Source: RHKX01 sp963826475
Lineage (GTDB): Bacteria > Actinomycetota > Thermoleophilia > Solirubrobacterales > 70-9
Reading direction: 5' to 3'
DNA: 64,000 bases
Assembly (NCBI GenBank): GCA_963826475.1
Contig: CAWGXC010000003.1
Location: forward strand, 1,798,001 to 1,862,000
Part shown: piece by piece, positions 7,651-16,391 of the stretch
Layout of the letters: each line of letters opens with the position of its first letter
Numbering within the stretch: position 1 is the first letter of the stretch
The notes under the pieces: model-generated
What the model was told of the DNA's origin: nothing
The model's input: the letters and a program-made list of their open reading frames with translations, nothing else
Database searches by the model: none
Made by a program: the position numbers and the translations under genes

Positions 7651-9021
7651 ATGCCCAGCGATAGAGAGTTCGACGTCATCGTCCTCGGAGCCGGACCCGC
7701 GGGTGAGGTGATTGCGGGCCGCCTCGGTGACGCCGGGGAGGCGGTCGCCCTCGTGGAACGCGAGCTCGTCGGCGGCGACTGCAGCTTCTACGCCTGCATG
7801 CCCTCGAAGGCGCTGTTGCGACCGGTCGAGCTGCTCGCCGAGGTCAAGCGCGTCCCGGGCCTTCCCGTCTCCGGGGAGCTTGACGTCGAGCGGATCCTGG
7901 AGCGCCGCGACGAGGTCATCCACGACCTCGACGACTCAGCCCAGCTGCCCTGGCTGGAGAAGCGCGACATCGCGCTGGTGCGCGGCAACGGTCGCCTTGA
8001 CGGCGAGCGCCGCGTGGTCGTCGACGGCGAGGTGCTCACCGCGCGCAAGGCCGTCGTCGTCGCCACCGGATCGGATCCGGCGATCCCGCCGATTGACGGG
8101 CTGGCGGATGTCGCGTCGTGGTCCAGTCGCGAGGTGACGACCGCCAAGAGCGCTCCCGAGAGCCTGATCGTGCTCGGTGGCGGCGTCGTCGGAGTGGAGA
8201 TGGCGCAGGCGTGGAGCGCACTCGGCACCGAGGTGACGGTCGTCGAGGCGGCTGACCGGCTGCTTCTGCGCGAGGAGGAGTTCGCATCCGAGGAGGTCGC
8301 CGAGGCCCTGCGCGAGCACGGGGTCGACGTTCGTCTGGGCGTCAAGGCCACGAAGGCCTCCCAGGCCGGCGACTCAGGTCCGATCACCCTTGAGCTGGAG
8401 GGCGACGGCTCGATCGAGGCCGCTCACCTGCTCGTCGCGGTCGGCCGCACTCCGCGAGTCGCCGACATCGGGCTGGAGAGCGTCGGGGTCGACGCCGACG
8501 GACCCATCGAGGTCGGTGACGACATGCGCGTCGGCGACCGAGATTGGCTCTATGCGGTGGGCGACGTCAACGGACGCGTGCTCCTCACCCACATGGGCAA
8601 GTATCAAGCGCGGGTGGCCGCGGCGAACATCCTCGGCGGGACGGCGACCGCCCGCCGGGACGACTCGACCGCACCGAGGGTCGTCTTCACCGACCCGGAG
8701 ATCGCGGCGGTCGGCCACACCTTGGCGAGCGCGAAGGAGGCCGGGATCGATGCCTCGGCGGTCGACGTGTCGACATCGGGTAACGCCGGAGCCTCCTTCC
8801 ACGGCCGCGGCGCCGCGGGCACCAGCCGCCTGGTCATCGACGAGGACCGCAAGGTCGTCGTCGGCGCCACGTTCGTCGGCCCGGACTCGAACGAACTGCT
8901 GCACGCGGCGACGATCGCCGTCGTAGCGGCGGTTCCCCTCGACCTCCTGTTCGAGGCGGTGCCGGCATTTCCGACCCGCAACGAGATCTGGCTGAACCTG
9001 CTGGAGGAGTACGGCCTCTAG
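7651..9021 (+). CDS. FAD-dependent pyridine nucleotide-disulfide oxidoreductase (dihydrolipoyl dehydrogenase-like)
   Basis: The 456 residues contain an FAD motif GAGPAG (13-18) and the redox disulfide C44-C49 in GGDCSFYACMPSK with the family's CX4C spacing. A second Rossmann motif GGGVVGVEMAQ binds NAD(P)H, and YAVGDVNG is the second FAD motif. The C-terminal dimerisation domain ends AFPTRNEIWLNLLEEYGL. True lipoamide dehydrogenases have His-Pro-Thr...Glu there, but here the His is Phe while the Glu is kept. It is therefore probably a related oxidoreductase rather than the E3 subunit of a dehydrogenase complex, and no 2-oxoacid dehydrogenase genes are nearby. Confidence 0.87.
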   Translation: MPSDREFDVIVLGAGPAGEVIAGRLGDAGEAVALVERELVGGDCSFYACMPSKALLRPVELLAEVKRVPGLPVSGELDVERILERRDEVIHDLDDSAQLPWLEKRDIALVRGNGRLDGERRVVVDGEVLTARKAVVVATGSDPAIPPIDGLADVASWSSREVTTAKSAPESLIVLGGGVVGVEMAQAWSALGTEVTVVEAADRLLLREEEFASEEVAEALREHGVDVRLGVKATKASQAGDSGPITLELEGDGSIEAAHLLVAVGRTPRVADIGLESVGVDADGPIEVGDDMRVGDRDWLYAVGDVNGRVLLTHMGKYQARVAAANILGGTATARRDDSTAPRVVFTDPEIAAVGHTLASAKEAGIDASAVDVSTSGNAGASFHGRGAAGTSRLVIDEDRKVVVGATFVGPDSNELLHAATIAVVAAVPLDLLFEAVPAFPTRNEIWLNLLEEYGL

Positions 9022-9048
9022 CCGGCGGGCAACCGGTGCGCTTGACGG

Positions 9049-10866
9049 CTATACCGTCAGGTGCGGCTTGACTTCGTCCAGGAATTCTTCCGCGAACCCC
9101 GGGATACCATCGAGCTCGTCGACCGCACGGAAGCCTCCCGCGCGCTCGCGATGAGCCAAGACCCTGCCGGTCTGCGTGACCGAGAGGCCGGCGTTGCGAA
9201 GCTCCTCGAAGGTGGCGGTGTTGAGGCTCACCTGCTCGCGCGGCGCGGGCGGATCTGCGGATGCCTCCGGCTCGGTTGGCGTGTGCTCATCCCCGGTGGT
9301 GTCCTCCCCCTGCGGGGGCTCGACCGCCCCCTCTCCCTCGAAGTCGACGACCGCCTCGGCGTTCGCTCCCGAAGCTTGGGGATCCCGGTCGGCCTGTGAG
9401 CCCGGAAGGACGCCTGCGTCGTCGCTCCCCGCCCCGGGAGCCGGCTCCTCCGACATCAGAAAACGGGAAGCGCCCTCGGGAAGCTTCGACTCGGCCAGCT
9501 TGGAGATCGGCTCGGGATCGGGATCGGGGGGAAGTGGGAGCGGCAACGGCGTGCCGACGTCAAGCGGCATGGCCACTCCGGCAACGGCATCGCGGGCGCG
9601 CATCTCAGCCTCGCGGGCTTTGCCCTCAGCCTCGTTGATCTTCGCGAGCATCTCGTGCAGGCGGCGCTCTCGCTCCGCCTCCTGCTTGCGCATCTCCGCC
9701 AGGTGCTCGGCACGCGCAGCTCGCTGCTCGGCCTCCCCGGCCTGGGACTCGATCAGCTCGAGTCGAGCCCGGGCCTCCTCGATGGCCCGCTCGGTGCGTT
9801 CCCGGTTCGCTTCGATTCGCGTCTCGGTGTTCGCGAGCTCCGCGAGCAGCTCTTCGTCTCGCTGACGACGGCGTTCGATCTGGGCGTCGGTAAGCCGGAG
9901 CTCGTTGGCGAGAAGCGACTCGCCCTGAAGCGGAACCAGCTCGCTGTGGGCCGTGCCGGCGCCCTCGATCTGCTCGTCGGCGATGCGTCCTTCCGCGGCG
10001 ACTCGGAGCTGGTCGAGCGCTCGCACCCGGCGGTCGGCCTCGGCCGTGGTTTCAGCCGTTCGGGCCTGCACGAGCGCTTCGTCCTCGCGGCCTTCAGCGC
10101 TCTGCAGTCGCCGCTCGGCCTCCGCCTCGCTGGCGGCGGACTCTCCGGCGGGCTGCGCGGCGGCCTCACCGGGCTTCGGAGCGTCATCCCTGGAGATGGC
10201 CGCGGCGCCGGCTGCCGCGGCTGCTGCCGCGGCGGCGGCGAGTCCGAGCCCCGGTCCATCGGATTTCGCTGGCGTCGACGCTGCCACCGGGCTGACGGTC
10301 GTCACGGACTCGGCCTTCGGGGTTGGCGCAGCCGCTCCCGACGCCTTCGAGGCCTTTGCGGCAGCGCGGGCGCTGCGGCGCTCCTCGATGGCCTTCAGAC
10401 GTTCATCGCGAGCGCGCTCGCGGTCGTTCTTCAGCTGGAGCTTGCGCTGCTCGCGCTCGCGCTTCTTCGCCTCACGCTTGGCCTTGCGACTGCTCGCCTC
10501 CTGGGCTTGGGCGGGGATCGGAGCCGCTGCGGGGCTCGAAGCGGTGGCGGGAGCAGCTACCGCTGAAGGCGCCTTGACGTCACCCTTCGGCTTCTTCGCC
10601 TGCTGCCGGCGCTCGGCCTTCTGGCGTTCTCTCGCCTGCTTGGCCGCCATCTTCTGTTCCGCCCGGCGCTGCTTCTCCTGCTGGCGCTCGCGCTTGCGCT
10701 TCTGGCGAGGGGTTTCCTTCTCGGGCGGACCCGGCTGCGCCGGGATCGGCTGCGTCACGGGCGTCCTGGGCGGCGGCACGCTTCCCCCCGGGGACCCTGG
10801 CTGGGGCGCCTGGGGGTTCGACGGGGGCTGGGTGCCTGGGGCCTGCCCACTCAAAGGTTGGTCCAT
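9049..10866 (-). CDS. Large coiled-coil protein with C-terminal helix-hairpin-helix domain
   Basis: The protein has about 605 residues from ATG 10866; an ATG at 10887 is an alternative, and neither has a strong ribosome site. Three zones are seen: a Pro/Gln-rich head; a long Lys/Arg/Glu/Ala-rich charged region of coiled-coil type (PRQKRKRERQQEKQ..., later EQRAARAEHLAEMRKQEAE); and a C-terminal 60 residues starting SLNTATFEELRNAGLS and including DELDGIPGF, a ComEA-like HhH DNA-binding fold. A poly-Ala stretch (AAAAAAAAGAAA) separates the parts. No signal peptide or membrane segment is clear. It is the last gene after smpB, 78 bases downstream. The role is unknown; DNA or RNA tethering is plausible. 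Confidence 0.7.
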   Translation of the reverse strand: MDQPLSGQAPGTQPPSNPQAPQPGSPGGSVPPPRTPVTQPIPAQPGPPEKETPRQKRKRERQQEKQRRAEQKMAAKQARERQKAERRQQAKKPKGDVKAPSAVAAPATASSPAAAPIPAQAQEASSRKAKREAKKREREQRKLQLKNDRERARDERLKAIEERRSARAAAKASKASGAAAPTPKAESVTTVSPVAASTPAKSDGPGLGLAAAAAAAAAAGAAAISRDDAPKPGEAAAQPAGESAASEAEAERRLQSAEGREDEALVQARTAETTAEADRRVRALDQLRVAAEGRIADEQIEGAGTAHSELVPLQGESLLANELRLTDAQIERRRQRDEELLAELANTETRIEANRERTERAIEEARARLELIESQAGEAEQRAARAEHLAEMRKQEAERERRLHEMLAKINEAEGKAREAEMRARDAVAGVAMPLDVGTPLPLPLPPDPDPEPISKLAESKLPEGASRFLMSEEPAPGAGSDDAGVLPGSQADRDPQASGANAEAVVDFEGEGAVEPPQGEDTTGDEHTPTEPEASADPPAPREQVSLNTATFEELRNAGLSVTQTGRVLAHRERAGGFRAVDELDGIPGFAEEFLDEVKPHLTV

Positions 10867-10944
10867 CTTTCGATCACGGCCCGACATTCAACCAATCGAA
10901 GCAAGTGCGCGGGTGGCCGCGGGGTGCGAGCTGAACGCGGTCGT

Positions 10945-11424
10945 TCACTCTTGGCGCTGTTTCAGCTCGCGCTCGATATCCCTGGCGACGTCGCGATCAC
11001 GAATCGACCGCCGTTTGTCACGCTGCTGCTTACCGCGTGCGAGCGCCAATTCGACCTTTGCATGACGACCCTTGAAGTAGATCCTTGTGGGGATCAGGGT
11101 CAGCTTCTTGCGGGCCATCCGGCCGATCAGCCGTTCGATCTCCCACTTGTGCATCAGCAGCTTCCGAGCCCGCTCGGGCTCGTGGTTCTCGCGGGCCGGC
11201 GGATAGGGAGGAATGTAGGCGCCGCGCAGCATCACCTCGCCCTCCTCGATGGCCGCGTAGGAGTCCTGCAGGCGCGCCTTGCCATCGCGAAGGGACTTGA
11301 CCTCCGTGCCGCGCAACATCACGCCGACCTCGAACGTCTCGACGATCTCATAGGAGTACCGCGCCTCCCGATTGGTGGCGACGTCGGGTCCTCGCTTGGC
11401 GACCTTGGCGCCGTCGTCGCTCAT
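10945..11424 (-). CDS. smpB: SsrA-binding protein SmpB
   Basis: The 159-residue protein has standard SmpB features: NREARYSYEIVETFEVG, GTEVKSLRDGKA, the AYIPPY loop, ARKLLMHKWEI and KGRHAKVELALARGKQQRDKR, with a basic helical tail that reads the empty mRNA channel. It binds tmRNA (3698-4055) and brings it to stalled ribosomes. Its start overlaps the rnr stop by four bases (ATGA), implying coupled translation with RNase R, the exonuclease that degrades the released mRNA. Confidence 0.97.
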   Translation of the reverse strand: MSDDGAKVAKRGPDVATNREARYSYEIVETFEVGVMLRGTEVKSLRDGKARLQDSYAAIEEGEVMLRGAYIPPYPPARENHEPERARKLLMHKWEIERLIGRMARKKLTLIPTRIYFKGRHAKVELALARGKQQRDKRRSIRDRDVARDIERELKQRQE

Positions 11425-13280
11425 CGGCGTCCACCCCCGCCGGAACCGCCTTGGCGTGGCTTGCGATTGCCGCCGCCGCGCTGGCCCCCGCCGCCGCGCT
11501 GACCGCTACGACGACCAGAGGTCGAGCCCTTCTGCTTGGGTGCGGGCTCCTCGGGTGCGATCAGGTCGACGCGCCCGCGCGGCGCCTCGATCGACTCGAC
11601 CCGGATTTCGATGGCGTCCCCGATCCCGACGCGGGTGCCGCCGCGCTGACCGATCAGCGCCGTCTCGACGTCGTTGATCTCGAAGCGGTCTCCCGGCATG
11701 CGGCGTGCGGGGAAGAAGCCCTCGTAGACGTCGGAGAGCTCACCCCGGAAGCGGATGAACGCACCGGAGCGAATCACGCCCGAGACCTCGCCCTCGAAGC
11801 TCGCGTTCGGCCCGCGCTCGAACAGCTCGCGGCGAAGCAGGAACGCCTCGCAGATGTCGTCGCCGTCTCGCTCGACCCGCATCGAGTCGCGCTCGGCATC
11901 CGAGCAGTGCATGGCGGCCGCGACGACATCGTGGGAGCTGGGCCGCTCCTCGCTGCCGTCGATCGTCGAGAGCAGCGCGCGGTGGGCGATCAGGTCCGGG
12001 TAGCGCCGGATCGGTGAGGTGAAGTGTGCGTAGGCCGTGCTGCCGAGTCCTGCGTGGCCGCGGTTCTCTTCGCTGTAACGAGCCGGCTTCAACGCCCGCA
12101 GGACGAGGGAGGAGAGACTCGAGCCGCCGTAGCCGCGGCGGGCCGCCTCCTCGGAGACGAGCACGCTCGCCTCGACGGCGACCCGGCCTGCCTCCGATGG
12201 CCCGGCGAGCTCACCGATCGCCGGCGTGGGCACGTCGAGGGAGGAGAGCTGTTCGATCAGGAACCGGATCCGGTCCGGGTCGGGCTGTTCGTGGACCCGG
12301 TAGAGCGTCGGCACCTTCTTGCGCTCCAGCAGCAGCGCGACCTGCTCGTTGGTCAGGATCATCATCCGCTCGATCAACCGGTGCGACTCGGTCTCGCGCA
12401 GGGTCGTGGCGGCCTCGACCTGGCCATCGGCGGTGAACGTGAACTCGGGCTCGGAGCTGGTGACCTTGAGGCCGCGACCCGATGTCCGCGCCGCGATGGC
12501 CGCGGCGGCGGCGCGCGCCGCCTCGATGGCCGGCGCGATGAGCTCCGCGGCGGGCTCCCGACCGGAGAAGACGCGATCGAGGCGCTCGTAGTCGAGCCGC
12601 TCGTCGGAGCGAATGAGCGAACGGTAGAAGCTGGTCGATGTTGCCTCCCCCTCCGAGGAGAGCTCCATCTCGGCGGTGACCGCTAGGCGCTCCACCCCAG
12701 GCTTGAGGCTGCAGGCGCCATTGCTCAGGGATTCGGGCAGCATCGGGCTGACCATCCCCGGAGCGTATGTCGAGTTGGCCCGCGCGAGCGCCTCGCGGTC
12801 GAGCCCGCTCTCGGGCTTGACGTGAGCGGCGACGTCGGCGATGTGGACCCAGATGCGGAACCCGTCCCCCTCGCGTCGGGCGGAGATCGCGTCGTCGAAG
12901 TCGCGCGCGCTGGCGGGATCGACGGTGAAGGTGGGCTCGCCGGTGAGGTCGCGACGGGCCCCCGGGTCGCGCTCGAGGCGCTCCACCGCGCTGCGTGCCT
13001 CGAGCTCGTGACGATCGCGAAAGCTGGGCCGCAGACCACGGTCGGCGACGAGAGCGCCGACGACGTCGCGCGGGTTGTCGGAGTGGCCGAGATCGACGAT
13101 CGGCTGGGCGCTGCGGCGATCGATCCGGCAGAGGGCGATGCCGCCCGTCTCCACCCGTACCTTCCCCTTGGTGAGTGATATCTGCGCACCCCGGTCGAAG
13201 AGCGGCTCACCGACCCAGAACTTCCCCTTCTTGGAGACGACCAGCGCCCTTGGACGCGAGTCGTCGAATGGCGCTGCCAT
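11421..13280 (-). CDS. rnr: Ribonuclease R-type 3'-5' exoribonuclease (RNB/S1)
   Basis: At 619 residues it is shorter than typical RNase R (700-800). The N-terminal region (1-85) is a single small OB-like part, so one cold-shock domain seems missing. The RNB catalytic core carries the Asp cluster DPASARDFDDAIS and continues through WVHIADVAAHV, YAPGMVSPMLP and YAHFTSPIRRYPDLI. An S1 domain begins near FEGEVSGVIRSGAFI. The tail is Gly/Arg-rich (GGGGQRGGGNRK), typical of RNA binding. It degrades structured RNA, including tmRNA-released messages. Its ATG overlaps the ctp stop by one base (TGATG). Confidence 0.93.
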   Translation of the reverse strand: MAAPFDDSRPRALVVSKKGKFWVGEPLFDRGAQISLTKGKVRVETGGIALCRIDRRSAQPIVDLGHSDNPRDVVGALVADRGLRPSFRDRHELEARSAVERLERDPGARRDLTGEPTFTVDPASARDFDDAISARREGDGFRIWVHIADVAAHVKPESGLDREALARANSTYAPGMVSPMLPESLSNGACSLKPGVERLAVTAEMELSSEGEATSTSFYRSLIRSDERLDYERLDRVFSGREPAAELIAPAIEAARAAAAAIAARTSGRGLKVTSSEPEFTFTADGQVEAATTLRETESHRLIERMMILTNEQVALLLERKKVPTLYRVHEQPDPDRIRFLIEQLSSLDVPTPAIGELAGPSEAGRVAVEASVLVSEEAARRGYGGSSLSSLVLRALKPARYSEENRGHAGLGSTAYAHFTSPIRRYPDLIAHRALLSTIDGSEERPSSHDVVAAAMHCSDAERDSMRVERDGDDICEAFLLRRELFERGPNASFEGEVSGVIRSGAFIRFRGELSDVYEGFFPARRMPGDRFEINDVETALIGQRGGTRVGIGDAIEIRVESIEAPRGRVDLIAPEEPAPKQKGSTSGRRSGQRGGGGQRGGGNRKPRQGGSGGGGRR

Positions 13281-14455
13281 CAGCGGCCCTTCAGCTCGGA
13301 GCGGACGTCTGCTAGCCCGGCTTCGAGCACCTTGTCACCATCGCTCGGGTCGGGGTCGACGACTCGCTCGTCGGGAACGACTCCCTTGCCGAGGATCGAG
13401 GTGCCGTCTGCCGTCAGGTACTCGCCGACCGTGATGTCGAGTGCTCCTCCGGCATCGAGCGGGATGACCTCCTGGAATACGCCCTTGCCGTAGGTCCGGG
13501 TGCCTACCACGGTGGCGAGGTCGTTCTCCTTGAGGGCGGCGGTGACGATCTCGGAGGCCGAGGCGGTGTTGCCGTTGACGAGGACGGCGACGGGGCCGGC
13601 ATCGAGCGCGCCGCCGGTCGCGTCCAGCGTCTGCTTGTCGCGCTCACGCCCTTCGATCGTCACCACGGGTCCATCCTCCTGGAAGATCGAGGTGACGAGG
13701 ACGCCCTCGTCGAGCAGCCCTCCGCCGTTGTTGCGAAGGTCTAGAACGAGGCCCTCGGCGCCGTCGTCCTTCAGTCTCGAGATCGCGTTGCGCAGCTCGC
13801 CATGGGCTCCGCGGGTGAACCCGGCGAGGCTGACGTAGCCGATCTTGTGGCCACCGAGGTGCTTCATCTTCGCCTGCACCGAGGGGATCTTCACGTTCGC
13901 CCGCTCCACCTCGAGCTCGCGCGTCCTGCCGGTCTTGTGTTCCACGACGGTGATCGTCACCTTGGTCCCCGGCGGCCCCTTGATCTGGGAGGCGGCCGCG
14001 GTCGGGCCGACTCCGGCGAGCGACTTGCCGCCCACCTCGGTGATCAGATCACCGGCCTCGATCCCGGCCTTCTCGGCCGGCGTGTCCTTGAAGACCATGG
14101 AAACGCGCAGGCCGCGCTTCGCCTCACCGACGCTGAGACCGATTCCGGAGAACTCGCCGTCCGTGGATTGCTTGAAGCGCTCATAGGTCGCGGGGTCGAA
14201 GTAGTGGGAGAACTTGTCGTCGTTCGCCTTGCTGATCTCCTTGACCATGGCGGCGATCGACGCGTTTTCGAGCTCGTTGGCGTCCGTCCGGCGGAAGTAG
14301 GAGTCCTCGATCACCTTGCGGGCCTCGTCGCTGCGGCTCAGCGTGCCGGCGTCGGGCAGCAGGTCCTGCAGCGGCCCCGACAGCGAAAGCGCCGCCACGG
14401 CAGCGATCATCCCGACGACCACGCCGCCGAGGAAGCCCCTTCGAGCCGCGCTCAA
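13280..14455 (-). CDS. C-terminal processing peptidase (S41 family, PDZ)
   Basis: The 391 residues begin with a signal anchor (residues 7-27) after MSAARRG, so the enzyme is extracytoplasmic. A PDZ domain spans about 100-190 (GIGLSVGEAKRGLRV, AGIEAGDLI). The peptidase core contains LVLDLRNNGGGLLDEGV, the catalytic Ser S299 in TASASEI and the general-base Lys K324 in TYGKGVFQ, 25 residues apart as in CtpB. It trims proteins at their C-termini. It follows ftsX with a 4-base overlap; ftsEX-ctp order links it to envelope remodelling during division. Confidence 0.95.
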   Translation of the reverse strand: MSAARRGFLGGVVVGMIAAVAALSLSGPLQDLLPDAGTLSRSDEARKVIEDSYFRRTDANELENASIAAMVKEISKANDDKFSHYFDPATYERFKQSTDGEFSGIGLSVGEAKRGLRVSMVFKDTPAEKAGIEAGDLITEVGGKSLAGVGPTAAASQIKGPPGTKVTITVVEHKTGRTRELEVERANVKIPSVQAKMKHLGGHKIGYVSLAGFTRGAHGELRNAISRLKDDGAEGLVLDLRNNGGGLLDEGVLVTSIFQEDGPVVTIEGRERDKQTLDATGGALDAGPVAVLVNGNTASASEIVTAALKENDLATVVGTRTYGKGVFQEVIPLDAGGALDITVGEYLTADGTSILGKGVVPDERVVDPDPSDGDKVLEAGLADVRSELKGR

Positions 14456-15354
14456 ATGCGCAGGAAACGGCGCAGCGTGAACCCGCTGCCAAGCGCCGCG
14501 ACCGCCATTGCCCCTGCCACGAGAGTGGCGATCAGGGGCCCGAAGGCGATCGTGTTGAGATTCTCGACCAAAGCGAAGTTGTCTGACAGCGGGTCAACGA
14601 TGGTCACCTTGCCGAGAAACAGTATGCCCACCGCGATCGCCGCGCCGAAGAGGCCCACCACGAGGCCCTCGATCACGAAGGGCCAGCGGATGAACCAATC
14701 GGTGGCGCCTACGAGCTGCATGACCTCGACCTCGCGACGTCGCGCGTAGATCGAGAGGCGGATCGTGTTGCCGACGAGGAACAGCGATGCGATGGCCAGC
14801 AGCACCGCGATCACGGCGAGCAGGATCTTCACCGCGCCCGTCACCTCGCGGATCTGCTGGGTCTGATCCCCACCCGCGTTGACGCTGTCGATTGCTGAGC
14901 TGATGGGCCGCGGTTTGCCCGATGAATCGGGAGGCGAGAGCGCCGCCTGCACCGACTCCAGGTTGTCGGGATTGTCGAGCTTGACGTTGAACGCTGGAGG
15001 GAGCGGGTTCGTGTGCAGCTCGTCGATGATCGTCTTGTCGCCGAGCTTGTCCTTGAGCAGCTTCAGCGCGGCCGCCGGCGAGACGTATTCGACGCCGGAG
15101 ACGTGATCGATCCCGTCGATTCGCTTCTGCAGCGAATTGATCTCGCTCTGAGTGGCGTCGTTGAAGAGGAACACCTTGAGCTCGAGCTGGTTGCGAACGT
15201 CCTCGGTCTTCGAGCCGCTGGCGTCGAGAACGGGGACGAGCACGCCGATCAGCAGCACGGTCACGGCGATCGTCACGATGGCGGCGATCGACGGCGCAGC
15301 GTTGCGGCGGAGGGCTCGGTAAGCCTCGCCGAGGAAGAAGATGAACCGGCCCAT
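14452..15354 (-). CDS. ftsX: Cell division ABC transporter permease FtsX
   Basis: The 300-residue protein has the FtsX plan: a short cytoplasmic head (MGRFIFFLGEAYRALRRN); TM1 (about 21-43); a large extracellular domain (about 45-170) that in the family binds peptidoglycan hydrolases or their activators; then three TMs. RREVEVMQLVGATDWFIRWP is the FtsX/MacB permease coupling signature. It works with FtsE to gate cell-wall hydrolysis at division. The start abuts the ftsE stop with no gap. Confidence 0.95.
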   Translation of the reverse strand: MGRFIFFLGEAYRALRRNAAPSIAAIVTIAVTVLLIGVLVPVLDASGSKTEDVRNQLELKVFLFNDATQSEINSLQKRIDGIDHVSGVEYVSPAAALKLLKDKLGDKTIIDELHTNPLPPAFNVKLDNPDNLESVQAALSPPDSSGKPRPISSAIDSVNAGGDQTQQIREVTGAVKILLAVIAVLLAIASLFLVGNTIRLSIYARRREVEVMQLVGATDWFIRWPFVIEGLVVGLFGAAIAVGILFLGKVTIVDPLSDNFALVENLNTIAFGPLIATLVAGAMAVAALGSGFTLRRFLRI

Positions 15355-16203
15355 CTAAAGCGTTCCCAGGCCGGCGTCGTGATCGTCGTCAACGCCCAGC
15401 TCGGTGCGCATCCGGGCGCCGAACTCCGAGGTGTCCTCGTCGGTGGCGTACATGCCGGCGGACTGATCGCGAATGACGCGACCCTCGTGAAGCTGGATCA
15501 CGCGACGGCGCATCTTGTCGACCATCTCGCGGTCGTGGGTGACGACGACGACGGTCGTGCCGGCCCGGTTGATCCGATAGAGGAGCTGCATGATCCCGAT
15601 GGACGTCTCGGGATCGAGGTTTCCGGTCGGCTCGTCCGCGAGCAGGAGCGGCGGATGGCTGACGAAGGCGCGAGCGACTGAGACTCGCTGCTGCTCGCCA
15701 CCGGAGAGCTCGTCGGGATAGTTGTGGATCTTGGCGCCGAGCCCGACCATGCGGAGGATCTCGGGGACCTGCCGCTTGATCTCGGAGCGCGGGCTGCCGG
15801 TCACCTGCAGCGCATACGCCACGTTGTCGTAGACGGTGCGGTTGGGGAGCAGCTTGAAGTCCTGGAAGACGGTGCCGATGCGGCGACGGAGCAGTGGCAC
15901 CTTCGCGCGAGGCATGTCGTTGATGTCCTTGCCGGCGACCGAGACGGTGCCGTCGGCCGGCTTGAGGTCCCGCAGAAGCAGCTTGATGAAGGTTGACTTG
16001 CCGCACCCGGTCGGTCCGACGAGGAAGACGAACTCGCCGCGATCGATCGAGATCGAGACGCGCTCGAGGCCGACGTGTCCGCCCGGATAGACGACGGTCG
16101 TATCTCGCAGCTGAACGATCGGGGGACGACTGGGGCGGGGATGCGACTCGGGCATCCGCGAGCGGCGGGCGCGAAGTCGACTGCGGGTGCGGGCTCTGGC
16201 CAT
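15355..16203 (-). CDS. ftsE: Cell division ATP-binding protein FtsE
   Basis: This is an ABC ATPase with Walker A GPTGCGKST, Q-loop FQDFKLLPNRTVYDNV, signature LSGGEQQRVSVARA, Walker B LLLADEPTGNLDP and switch His VTHD. About 282 residues from ATG 16203; ATG 16155 is another start and neither has a clear ribosome site. The basic head (MARARTRSRLRARRSR) and an acidic tail of about 30 residues extend the usual 225-residue core. It energises FtsX. It is the first gene of the overlapped ftsE-ftsX-ctp-rnr-smpB unit; the 188-base region to the divergent DUF389 gene must hold its promoter. Confidence 0.95.
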   Translation of the reverse strand: MARARTRSRLRARRSRMPESHPRPSRPPIVQLRDTTVVYPGGHVGLERVSISIDRGEFVFLVGPTGCGKSTFIKLLLRDLKPADGTVSVAGKDINDMPRAKVPLLRRRIGTVFQDFKLLPNRTVYDNVAYALQVTGSPRSEIKRQVPEILRMVGLGAKIHNYPDELSGGEQQRVSVARAFVSHPPLLLADEPTGNLDPETSIGIMQLLYRINRAGTTVVVVTHDREMVDKMRRRVIQLHEGRVIRDQSAGMYATDEDTSEFGARMRTELGVDDDHDAGLGTL

Positions 16204-16391
16204 GTCGGAAATGTTGTTGCTTCGGGACGCGTAACGCAACCTCCACACCGAGCCGTGGGCGCTCGTGTGCAGCTTGGGCGAACGCATGCAGCCCGCCCGA
16301 CCACGTTACCGTTATATGAGCGAACACTAACACGATCTAGATGTTTCGCTCGTTCATCCCGTACAGCCGCGGCGCGCCGTACGATCGCCGG

